This document shows, piece by piece, positions 41,587-51,847 of a stretch of DNA of 64,000 bases; the first letter of the stretch is position 1, and the number at the start of each line of letters is the position of its first letter. The position numbers and the translations under genes were made by a program. The DNA comes from Montifringilla adamsi (taxonomy: Eukaryota; Chordata; Aves; Passeriformes; Passeridae). The DNA lies in assembly GCA_017590115.1 (NCBI GenBank), contig JAGGNK010011114.1, positions 3,091,733 to 3,155,732 of the forward strand. Reading direction: 5' to 3'. The notes under the pieces were generated by a model, which saw only the letters and a list, made by a program, of their open reading frames with translations, did no database searches and was not told where the DNA came from.

Positions 41587-42402
41587 AACAGTAAAATCTC
41601 ACCGAGGATAAAAAATAAAGCAAATCAGTGACCTATTTAGTTATAGGATTATCAATAGTAGGGATGGAATTAGCTTGTGGTCCCAGATCTCTCCCAGGTT
41701 GAGTATTAGGTGGATTACTCAATTTCCCAGGACACACAGACACAGCCACACCTCTGTACCGAGCACCATGGAATGGATTTGGACCAATTACCTCAAAAGC
41801 AAATGATCAATCCTCAATTCCATCAGTAATTATAATCTTGGTTAAATATTTGGAAGTTTCAACAAATTTCCTCCTTGGATTCTTTCGGATTCTGGCCTCT
41901 TCTTGTCCATTAGCACCTCGAGAACTGTTGTAGATGAAAAAAAAAAAAAAAAAGATAAATTTTACATAGGTGGGGTTCATGTAAATAAAACTCACTGAAG
42001 TCTTTTAAATCCTTTTTGAAACAGGTGATTAATTTATTAACACACAGCACTGACAATCTGTGTCTAGAACTAAAAGGCACAGCTGTGTGGGTGTGAATGT
42101 AATAGGAAAGAATCCTTATTTTCTAAATGTTGCCCATCATTTTTTTTAAAGACAACTCTGAGTGGCAGATGGTAGAAAAATATTTAATTTTTAACAAAAA
42201 GTATTTTCCTTGCATGGTCATCACACAGCATCACATTCTCCAGTTATAAGTACAGAGCTTCCATTTGAATAAAGCATTTTTTAATTAAAGGGAAAAATAT
42301 TGAAATATATTAATCAAAGAACATGGAAGGGTCTATTTTTTTATTTGTTTTTAATTTGCAAATCAGAGTGAGGTCTAAAGGAATTCTGTTTTAGCACACT
42401 GC
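41587..42402. other. Noncoding stretch, nothing recognised
   Basis: AT-rich sequence with an A18 run at 41937-41954 and no open frame over about 62 codons. I recognise no gene or repeat family here. Confidence 0.6.
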
Positions 42403-42490
42403 ACACATTAAAAAGCCTCATGGACTCAGTGAGAGATATCTCACAAAGGATAAAGATTCTCAGTTCTTGGGGCAGCTTAGAAAAACCTTA
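42403..42490 (+). repeat. Inverted repeat pair, left copy (88 bp)
   Basis: This segment begins ACACATTAAAAAGC and includes CTCACAAAGGATAAAGATTC and GTTCTTGGGGCAGCT. Its reverse complement recurs at 44882-44969. Aligning the two by eye gives 78 matches in 88 positions with no gap. Weak similarity may continue inward to about 42510. I do not recognise the family. It may be a fragment of an old interspersed repeat present twice, one arm of an inverted duplication, or a terminal repeat of a degraded DNA transposon. Confidence 0.9.
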
Positions 42491-44881
42491 TTATCGATCA
42501 TTTTCAGGAAAAAGAAGACAAGAATAAATCTGCAGCAACTTCTATTTAAAATGAATAATCACTTTACAGCTTGTCCTGAAGCAAGATATTTTCGAGTTGA
42601 TTCAGACTGACATGTTCTCATGTTTAATGCCCCTCCTCATCCTATTGATAAGGTGACGATATCCCTGACTGCTCGCATCCATCACAGCTGAGGATGTGCT
42701 GTGGCTCTGCTTGAAATCAGCACTGAGAGGCAAAGTCAGTGTGAAATGTCCCTTTTATCACCAAGCTGGGGGCTGGAGATTTACTATCATCTTGCTCAAT
42801 AAGCAGATCAATGGCCTTAGAACACCCCATGCTCCCCCCCAAAAATCCTGGAGCAGAGCAGTGACCCTCCTGCTGTTTCCATCCTCTGTGAACAGTGGCT
42901 CAGCTGCACTCAGAGCTTCCTGTAGCACTTTTCCTGTTGGAAGGAATAAGATTAATGTGTCTTTACAAAGAGACCATGAGGATCTGCTTGCAAACAGGGC
43001 CAGGGACTTACAGATAGGGGAGTAAGAGCAGAAACCATCAGTTCTAAAAAATGTTACCAGCTGGCATGCACAGGTGCTCAGCCAAGGCCATTTTAAATAT
43101 TTGAATTTGGAGGAAAAGGACAAAGTCTTCATAGAATTATGAATAGTGTTTTGTTATAAAAGAGAGGGGAAAAAAAGGGGTGCATATTAGAGAGGGGCAT
43201 AGAGGCAATTTGGGAAGCCTGTACCTTCTGAGTACCTCAGCCAGTGGGGGAAGGAAGAGGGTTATGCAGCTGGGAAATTAGGATAAAAAGTGGACTGCAT
43301 CCCCCAATGATTTGAGACATTCCACAGCCTCTTCCTTTATTTGAATAAAGTTCCAGGACTCCTCTGTCTCCTTTTTGGACACAAACCTCTGGGGTTGTGA
43401 ATTTCTCTGCACACTGCCACGAAAGGGATTTTGAATGGCAAAAAATTGGATTTTGAGATCCCTGATTTGCAGAAATGACAGGCAGAGCTTGCCTGTGATC
43501 TGACACCTGCCTGATGCTCATTCCCTGGCACAGCAGCCTCGGAAAAACCCCGGGAAGGGAGACATGAAATCCATTTGCTGTGTCTGAGCAGATCTTTCTG
43601 CTTTCTCCCGGCTGCTCATTCCCAGCAGAGCAGCCCTCCTGGATGAACAGCACGTGGAGGATGATTGGTGCATCTGGTTCTGCAAAAGGCTTGTTCAAAA
43701 AGTTTAGAACATATAAGGCTTTAAACTCATTTGAGGCCTCTATCTCCCCCCTTTCATCCCTTCTGACACTTCCATACAGCTCCACCAGATAAGAGTGGCA
43801 GGACAATCCTTGTGCTGTCAGCCCAGGCCTGATACCCCCCGAGATGGATGCACTCCCACTTGGAATCCTCCAGCACTGCTCAGATATATTGTCCCTGGGA
43901 AAAGACAAGAGCCATGGCAGCGTTCCTCTGTTTCCAAATCACAGGGTAAATTAAAAAATGATTATTAATATTTAATTGAGAGTAACTGGGCACCCAAAAG
44001 AGATAAAAGAGAATGAAATAGGATGCAAGGTAGAATTAATGATGTACTGGAAATAAGGAGTGAAATGAATTGCCTATAAGGAGATAGAAGCTTGAAAATA
44101 AGGTCTATAATTCTTGTTCAATAACGTTAATGAAAATTATTAAAATTGATGAAAACGGCCATCATGTCACGCAGTTACTCCTGGATAATTTTTTTTTTCT
44201 CTTCAGCCACCCTCTTTCCCATTTTATCTTTAAGCTTTCAAGCCTCCTGGCAGGATTGAGCCACCCAGTTCAATTTCTGCCCAGCCTGTGACCTCCATGT
44301 AAGTGTCACCAGGCTGCTGGGGTTATGGCACTTCATTTGGAAGCTGTTGAGCCTTCATTCTGGCAGTTTTACTTCAAAATGGGTTAAACTGGAGGTGAAG
44401 AAAGTCTCTAGGGTGGTTTTTTAAGCTGAAGACTAGACAAAGTTCATAACTCTGAGTAATGTTAAAGACTGTATTTTCAAGGAGAAGAACCCAGCTTTGT
44501 CATAAAACAGAAAGGTGGAAGAAGAGTTTTGACCTGCATGGGCTTTGTAGAGGAAGAGGAAAACTCAGTGTTTAACTCCTGCCATGTTGTCTTGGTGGCT
44601 TTTGCAGCAGCAGACTACCCATAAAATAAAAATGAATACAAAATGCCCTAAATATCTCAACATCCTCTGTTGGTTTCCTTTTAATAAATATGTGATGAAT
44701 TTAAACCTTTCAGAATACATAATGCAATTCTCCACTGCTGACTCGATAAAATTGTATTCTCTGTTTTCAGAAAAGAAAGAGACAATTGGCCAACACTGAG
44801 GGCAAGATATTATTATTACATAACAGTAATAAAAAGTGCTTTGTTCTCTGAGGCTTGAAATACCTGACTGAACTGAGATAA
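42491..44881. other. 2.4-kb segment between the inverted 88-bp copies, no gene recognised
   Basis: This segment holds the longest stop-free stretch of the window, minus strand 43237-43908. Its first codon is TTG, and the first in-frame Met lies about residue 129, so an ATG-initiated protein would have only about 95 residues. It matches no transposase or other family known to me. Two sub-stretches, 42595-42705 and 44115-44195, look less decayed than their surroundings: they retain CpGs and contain homeodomain-like AT words. They are possible conserved noncoding elements, on weak evidence. Confidence 0.5.
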
Positions 44882-44969
44882 TCAGGTTTTCTTTAGCTGC
44901 CCCAAGAACAGAGAATCTTTATCCTTTGTGAGGTACCTCTCACCAAGTCCATGAAGCTTTTTAATGTGT
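44882..44969 (-). repeat. Inverted repeat pair, right copy (88 bp)
   Basis: Reverse complement of the segment at 42403-42490, with 78 of 88 positions matching and no gaps. The longest shared block is 22 bases and ends at CAAAGGATAAAGATTCTC. There is no obvious target-site duplication outside the two copies, so transposon ends are possible but not shown. Confidence 0.9.
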
Positions 44970-45596
44970 TACTTGTTTCTCCCTTTTCCAGGGCTTGCTA
45001 CAGGTGTTTCTTCTTTCTTTTCCTTTTCCCCCTCCTGTTCACTCCAGAGCTCTTAGATCTCTGATAGGTTTTATTTTGTACATATGACACTTATGCCTAA
45101 TTTCCAGTCTTGGATTTCGGAACAGTGCAGCACCAGCTTGTACTTTCAAAATAAATACAGTGGCAGCCAGCCACTGTAATCAAATGAATATTTTTACTAG
45201 CAGGGTACATTACAATTCAGCTCTAGAACATTTCTCTCATTGAACTCGAGAATTGGTTGCAGCTGAATGTATGAAACTGTTAAAAGCCCATTTCAATAAA
45301 ACATTGGCAGGGGTCCCAAGCCAAAGCCCAGGGATGTCAATGAGGGACGTTTTCTTGGCTTTAGTGCACTGCATGGCTGGCTTTAGAGAAACAGAGGCTT
45401 TTTTCCAAATACTTTAAAGCAATTCTGGGGTGGTCATTTACTTTTCGATAAAATCAGTCTTCCATGGCTGGTAACAAAGCACACAGGTGAGTGCATGACC
45501 ACCCACAGGTTGCAAGAGAAAACAAAGGTCACATGTCAGGCTAATAATGAGCAAAGTAAAGTACATGTCACAATTCATTAAAGATCCATTACTTAG
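44970..45596. other. Noncoding stretch, nothing recognised
   Basis: A pyrimidine-rich patch with CTTTCTTTTCCTTTTCCCCC lies near 45010-45035. Otherwise it is plain AT-rich sequence without open frames of note. Confidence 0.6.
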
Positions 45597-45748
45597 AAAA
45601 ATTTAAAAAATAAATTTAAAAAGAAAAACAATGAAAAACCCCAAAATAAACAAAAAAAAACCCCCAAAAAAACAAAAAACCCCAACCAACCAACCAAAAG
45701 AAAAAAAACAAACAAAAAAAAAAAACCCAACCAAAACCAAAAAACCAG
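45597..45748. repeat. A/C-rich low-complexity tract
   Basis: About 150 bases of A runs broken by short C runs, including CCAACCAACCAACC and CAAACAAA words. The composition matches the tract at 15680-15850 and is on the same strand. Open frames through it encode Lys/Pro/Asn or Phe/Gly/Leu strings and are artefacts. Confidence 0.92.
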
Positions 45749-45962
45749 AAAATAGTAAGAAGATTGCATGTCAGAAAGTATTTCCAGAGTACACATTAAT
45801 TATGGCAATTACAGGAGATGCTTAAATGGAAATGGTAGAGAAATTAAGTATTTTAAATCTTCTCTCTTGTATTTGGGTAACAGCACGTTAGAAGAATGCC
45901 AAAACAGGTCTGCCTTGAGAATACTTCTCTTATCCCCAGTGACTTCTATTCTGAAAAATGAT
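45749..45962. other. Short unique spacer
   Basis: Unremarkable sequence between the A/C-rich tract and the CR1 fragment. An ATG-started open frame of 130 codons begins at 45768 but runs straight into the CR1 fragment, so it is not a gene. Confidence 0.6.
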
Positions 45963-46165
45963 ATCACAGAATGGCTTGAGTTTTCATTCCAGCACCCGTG
46001 CCACAGGCAGAGACAAATTTCACTATCCCAGGGTGCTTCAAGCATCATCCAAGCTGGCCTTGAACATTTCCAGGGATGGGGCATCCACAACTTCTCTGGG
46101 CAACCTGTGCCAGGGCCTCACCAGCATTTCTTCCATCAATTTAAATCTCTCCTCTTTTAATTCAA
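45963..46165 (-). mobile_element. CR1 LINE fragment, 3' end, minus strand
   Basis: Read on the plus strand, it starts ATCACAGAATGGC, the reverse complement of the CR1 3' end. It continues through CCACAGGCAGAGACA, GGCCTTGAACATTTCCAGGG, ATGGGGCATCCACAACTTCT and CTGGGCAACCTGTGCCAGGG to an AAATCTCTCCTCTTTT segment. The order and orientation match the last roughly 200 bases of avian CR1 inserted on the minus strand. It is 5'-truncated, as most CR1 copies are. An A26 run and TATAAA units follow on the right, outside the homology. Confidence 0.93.
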
Positions 46166-46180
46166 AACATACTGACATTC

Positions 46181-46185
<5 letters not shown>

Positions 46186-46216
<31 letters not shown>

Positions 46217-46230
46217 ATATAAATATAAAT
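46186..46230. repeat. A26 run followed by TATAAA units
   Basis: A26 at 46186-46211 followed by about three TATAAA units. It adjoins the truncated end of the CR1 fragment. Because CR1 does not end in poly(A), and its 3' end lies on the other side, this run is probably an independent simple repeat. Confidence 0.9.
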
Positions 46231-46994
46231 GTGCCCAGGAATATAAAAATCCTTCACTTTGAGCTGTAGATTCCAGCCCATGCAGTCTCTGTGCCCAGCA
46301 AGGTTCATAGTTAGTGTGGTGTTTATGAAGGTCTGTCACAGTTTATGCAGAGGGCTGCAAATAATGATGGTACCAACTGCTTTCATCTGCTTTTTTTCAT
46401 GTGAAAGGCATAAAAGCAAAAGTTACTGTGTTACTGCCATCAACACAACTTACATTGCATGTCCAGAAACAGAGGAAGAAATCCCCCTTTGTTGGTTGTA
46501 CTACAAGCCAAGGAATTTTGCATTTCTGCTCATTGTCCCCTGGTCGGGAGACTGTGTTAAAAATGAAAATACAGCTGGAAAGACTGTATTGCCTCAGCAT
46601 CAGCTTTTCTGACATGGACTCAATGTTTTAAACTTATCAGACAGGAAGATGAAAGCCTTTTGGGTACAGCACCTTAAAAATTTCACAGGCAGGTTTATCC
46701 TGCCCCATCAGGCTTGGCAAGTACTTGTAGTAGGTTATCTCTTTTGCTGAGATAAAAACATCCCAAAGGGTCATTTGGACTGCTTAGCAACCAATTTACA
46801 ATGCCAGCTGACTTGTGGAGTGTATTTTATTGTGAAGGTACTTTCTATGTTTTGGGGATATACTTTCAAAGCATTTTTCCAAGTGTTTCATCTGTGGGTT
46901 TTGGATGGGTGTTTTGCAGCTGGAATCCTGCTTATGTCTTCAAATATCAGCTCTTTTCACATATGCCCAGGCCTATGGATAAGGCAGGCCAAGC
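46231..46994. other. Noncoding stretch, nothing recognised
   Basis: Several overlapping open frames of up to 117 codons occur on both strands at 46259-46631. They are mutually exclusive and unrecognised, so I treat them as chance. Confidence 0.55.
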
Positions 46995-47176
46995 CTGCAG
47001 CCCCACTGACACCCCACACATCCTGAGCTGCAAAGCAGCTCTGCAGGAGAGAATTTGGGGTCCTGGGGCACCCCAAGCTGCCATGAGGCAGCAGTGAGCC
47101 TGAGTGAGGAGCATTGGACAAGATGAGCTGCAGATGTGTCTTCCAACCTCAGCCAATGTGTAATTCTGTGATATTG
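46995..47176 (+). mobile_element. CR1 LINE fragment with internal deletion
   Basis: The left part (about 47030-47100) matches CR1 coding sequence: CAGCTCTGCAGGAGAGAA, TTGGGGTCCTGGGGCA, CAAGCTGCCATGAGGCAGCA. The right part (about 47113-47176) matches the CR1 3' end: CATTGGACAAGATGAGCTGC, GTCTTCCAACCTCAGCCAAT, GTAATTCTGTGATATTGC. In an intact CR1 these two parts lie several hundred bases apart, so the middle has been lost. The copy is on the plus strand. It is dead. Boundaries are approximate. Confidence 0.82.
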
Positions 47177-50100
47177 CAGGTCTCTAAAGGACCTATTTTA
47201 GATCTGCATTTTTCCTCAAGCACCCACAAAGATTCTTTAGATGCTTTCCAGATCACCACACTTTTTCCTGCTGTGTGAATGCAAGTCTTGAATACAGAGG
47301 AAGAGTGTGAAGAGAGATCTCAGACTAGTGCCTCAGGTTTTAGCTTTTATATTTTTCAGATTCTGTGCTGCTTTAGTGTGTGGGTCTGAGCTTCATATGA
47401 GGAGATGGTGAGCTCTGTGCACAGAGCAGGGAGACAAAACAATTCCTGCTCCAGCTGGGCACCAAGGACAAATGATCCAAATCTCAGGCCCAAGAGCACA
47501 AACAATGGTGGACTGAAGAGAGAAAAAGAAGAAAGATGAGACTGCATGGGTTAAAGCTGTAACTGGACAATTAACCCCAATATGCAAATGGAGCAGAACT
47601 TATTTTAAAAAAGTGAGAGACCTCCTAACCAGTCATCAATTTTTTGTGACCATTTTGATTCATCTTGGGTGCAGCCCTGGCTGGGCTCTTGTGCTGCCCA
47701 AGGTGGATCCATGGAGGCCTTTTAATAAATCCCTGCTTTATTCTTTAGCTCTGTCCAGTCTCTGTTCTAGGTCAGCCTTCACAAGGTATCAAGACCAGCA
47801 GAGGAGCTCCCATACCAAACTTCACTCTATGTGAAGAGGTTCAGTAAAGCCAAAAATCATGGTCGTAAAAATCCTTGCATATGAACTGTTTATCAATAAA
47901 GTTGTTTTGGGAATTTGAAAAACATTGCCACAAAAGAAAGGATGCTCACCTTGCCAGCAAAACTCCCTACCTGTCTTGGAAATGATGCCCACTGAGATAA
48001 TGAAGGGAACCATTTGTTACCACACCAAAGGGCAGATCTCACAAGCTCAAGAGCTTTTGATATCCCTGTTTCTTTTAGACAGGCTAACATTTGAAGGAAT
48101 ATACAACAAATTTGTGTAGCTACATGATGATTCCATAATGTCTTTTTAATGTCTTCTGCTGGAGATCAAATCTTCATGAGCCTTCAAGAAATCTATCACT
48201 GTCATGTAAATCAATCTGCTATGGAAATGGTGTCATTTATCTTTATATTTCTACATTTTTTACCACTTTATCCAACACATTGCTGCCCCCAAGGCCAGAC
48301 AGAAGTGTGATAGGAAGAGCAAGAAATTACTTGTTCCTCAGAATTCCCATTGCTTGAGAAAGTGATTTGGTCTTTCTGAGTTAAGTTGGATCAGAGTGTT
48401 GTCATTTTAAACTTATCTCACTGCTGATAGAGAGTGTAAAGGCAGGTACTGGAATATGAGATATGATTTTGAGTCTAACACTAAAGGGCTATCACAAACT
48501 CCTTTTCAAAAATGGCTCCCTGTTTACAGTATTGGAAGGTGCAGACACATGAAAATTTACATGTGTGTCCTTTTGCATGTGGATATAAATGTTATGAAGT
48601 AATTGAACTTCTACAGCTCCTTTTCAGAGCAGAACACTGAAGACTATTCCCATGTCTTTCAAAAAAGGAAAGTACTAAAAAATAAACTTGAAGCTCTCAG
48701 CTGCTCATGACTGTTGTGTTTTTAAAGCTGAGCAACATTTGCAAAAGTTGCATATAAAGTTTTAAGCATTTACTTGCAATGACTCTTGGTTTTAATGTTC
48801 CTGAGCACTGCACCCACTCCAAACACACTGCACAAATATTTTTGCAGCTTGGTACAAACTGGATGTGCACTATTTACACACACACACCTTCAACTTCCTT
48901 ACCCCCAAAGTTTACTCAGCTCAGGGGAGAGAGCAGAGGGCAGCTGTGTTATGCCACATGTAATGAAACTCCATGTGCAGATTTGAACACAGATCTCATT
49001 TTCAATAGAAAGAGATTTCAGTTTGCTCCTTTAGCGCCTCTCGATGAGCTCTCAAAACAATAGAGCACCTCTTCTCCTTTCCCTTGGCTTCCTGCCCAGC
49101 AATTCTTGCTCACTCACAGCCCTGAAGACAGCTCTTGATTGTGTTTTGATGTTTCTCCTGACCTATTACTGTATTGACTGTGTGGCAGCCAAAACATGGA
49201 TTTGTGTTCTCATTTTTCCCCTGCACTCCTTCCACTCAATCAAACAGGCACACAGACTTCCACCCAACAGGAGAATGCTTTTAAGCCATGCTGGTGCTCC
49301 TGGGACCAGTGTCATGGGAAATCTGTTTTCTCTGTACAAAACACACTTAGCTGACTGCTGAGACTCGCTCTTTTTTGCCTCTTGGTTTGTTTTGCTTCTC
49401 CCCACCCTCAGAATACAACAGCCATATTGAGCCTTCTCATGGAAATTACAAAATATTATTTTTAAAAAATATTTCCTCTGTGGCAGCTCTTTCCATCCTA
49501 TGAAATATTCAGTGAGAGTGGTGTGAAGTACTGGAGTTTTTATTTGGAGTTAGTTGCTGGTGATGATTTTTTTTATAGGGTGCAAATGTCCATCTGAATT
49601 ATCATCAGTTGACATTGCTTGCTGCAGAAACTACAGATCCAAAGGTGTCTTCAAAGAACTTTTTATCCTATTTTTTTGTATGTGGGGGACACACAAAATC
49701 AGATTGAAGTTTGCCCTCGGTCTCTTACACAGCATTACAATCCCACACTGCCTTACATTTTTAGCACCAGTTATGAAACTTAAATTCCTAAGAGTGTGTC
49801 AACAGAATTGCTTCCACTCCATAAAGACTTCATTGCCCTGCCCCTGCTTTAGCTCATTTTCCTCTCCATGTTTGAAACCATTTTTAATATTCACCAGCCT
49901 GTATCAAAAGCCCTCTCAGCATCTGCCTTTCCTTCTGGGATCATATTAACCTGGAAGTACCTCTGGTGGCACATCCATTGGGATGGAGGGGCTGCTGGCA
50001 GGGGCTGGAGCTGAGCTATCTGTATCAAGCACTGGGTATATCAATTTTCACCTCTGCTACTGGTTTCCAGAGTGACCTTGACCAAAAGCACTCAGTCTTT

Positions 50101-50218
50101 TGGTTCCTCAGGTCTCTATCTGCACAGCACAAATGAATCCTGTGTTCTGTTCCTGTATTTTGATATCAATATTATATGGATACAGTAGATCTGATTTAGA
50201 GGATGTTTTTGCCCTTGT

Positions 50219-50224
<6 letters not shown>
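47177..50224. other. Noncoding stretch, no gene recognised
   Basis: The longest open frame is 131 codons at 49554-49949 and is unrecognised. A short ACACACACACC lies near 48880. No interspersed element or RNA gene was recognised. Confidence 0.6.
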
Positions 50225-50260
<36 letters not shown>

Positions 50261-50268
50261 CACACACA
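50225..50268. repeat. (TA)n microsatellite with CA-rich end
   Basis: Fifteen TA units at 50225-50254 lead into CATATACACACACA. A pure (TA)15 is likely length-variable and can extrude as a cruciform. It also gives a string of Ile/Tyr in a spurious open frame. Confidence 0.95.
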
Positions 50269-51733
50269 AAATATACACACAAATATCAATGCCCTCACAT
50301 TATATAACTTCATTGGATGCTTTTTTTTTATGGAAGTCCCTCAAACAACTGCACCTTAAGCAGAACCTTTGCATTGCCATTTCACCCCCAAGTGCTGAGA
50401 TAAGGGATAAATAAAAACAGGCAAAAGAATATTTTGTGATAGCATTAGACACCAAATTAAACTACTAGATCTTCTTTTCTACAAGAGCAAGAACAGCAAC
50501 TTGTTTGAAATATTACAGTAGCTGCAGTTGGTTAAAGGAGAGGCATGGTGCCTTGTATTTCTACATTCTAATTACTAAATATAGAAATAAAGGATTTGAA
50601 TCATGATGATTAACAAATTTCTCTCAGGCTGATTTTTGTTAGGATTCAACAAAATTACAACACAACAATTATCTACTTTTTTTTGTCTTTTTTTTTTTTT
50701 CAATCCAATGCACTGTAACAGTAGCGACCATAATTGTTAAGCAACAACTGCTTCCTAAAACCAAAATGAGGGATGTAGATGCCTGAGCTATTTGGTTTGG
50801 TATTAAATAAGAGCTGTTTTCCAATGGTTTGAGTTATGGAATAAAAGAACCCAAACCAAAGCAAATAATAAAATAGTGTGTCCCTTTTTCCAGCTTTGAC
50901 ACCAATATTAGGAAGTCCATTTCCACCTGGCAACAGCAAAGCTCCTTCAGCACAGGCTGAGAGCCTGATTTAACAGAAAGCTGAAATGCCACAAAAAATG
51001 GGGCTCCGGGAAAATCTGTGTGCTCTGACAAGGTCCCTGTGCTAAAGCAGACTGGTCTGAAACACTGTAAATATAAATACCCAGCTAATATTGTTGCCTG
51101 AGAAGTAGGCTCCTTGACAAGCCTGAGGCTCAAGAAACTCAGAAAATATTAACCCGGAATTATGTAGCTGATAACTTTATATTTTAGCTTGGATTTGCCT
51201 CACACAGCTGCAAAATTCTCCCTTTTGCAGCACAACCAGGCAAACTGGTGCTACTGCTTTGCAATACCCAGGTGACAAATAAAAACCAAAGCCCAATAAC
51301 TTTCATGCAATTAGAAGAGAATACAAAATTTAGGACAGGGACATTATGTGTTTACACCAAAAAAAGAGTACAGATATTATTCTTTCTTGTGTCCCAAAGC
51401 TTTCAAGGAACAATCCTGAGGTACCTGGCTATAAAATATTGTATCAACTGAAAAACAGAAAAAAAACCCTCAAAACCTAACTTTAAAAATATTTTCAATT
51501 TCAGCTTAAAACCCTTCACAAAAACTAGCTTGATATTTTAAAAGCATAATTAAAGAAATTTGCTTTTTAAAATTACAGATTGCCCTATTCTGGTACTAAC
51601 TACAGCAATTATCACCATTTAGAAAAAATTATACCATAAATAAAGTGGTGTTGCTATCATAAAGGTTTATGAAATCTTGATATGACTCCTGTGATATACT
51701 TTGAATCTATTTTCCAAGGAAACTTTTCTATGT
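50269..51733. other. Noncoding stretch, nothing recognised
   Basis: AT-rich with short open frames only (under 105 codons). A T-rich run lies at 50679-50700. No gene or repeat family was recognised. Confidence 0.6.
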
Positions 51734-51847
51734 ATTCTGGGTATCGTGAACTTCATTATGATACTACATGAAGGATCTTTATGAAACTATTTTAATATTA
51801 TAAAAATAGGTTTAGTGTGAGATAATGAAGTTCACGATACCCAGAAT
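51734..51847. repeat. Perfect 26-bp inverted repeat with 62-base spacer
   Basis: The left arm is 51734-51759, starting ATTCTGGGTATCGTGAACTT. The right arm is 51822-51847, ending GTTCACGATACCCAGAAT. They are exact reverse complements over all 26 positions, including a CpG in each arm. The 62-base spacer is AT-rich and has a smaller imperfect palindrome, ATTTTAATATTATAAAAAT. Arms this long and perfect cannot be chance in 64 kb. The unit could be a very short DNA transposon, a template-switch inverted duplication, or a hairpin RNA locus. I do not recognise the arm sequence. Confidence 0.97.

Noticed and set aside
43237..43908. Longest open frame of the window, 223 codons, minus strand
   Set aside because: It starts at TTG, with no ATG before about residue 129. 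The protein matches no family I know, and this length is plausible by chance in 128 kb of total strand.
45768..46160. 130-codon ATG open frame, plus strand
   Set aside because: Most of it is antisense to a CR1 3' end, so it is not a gene.
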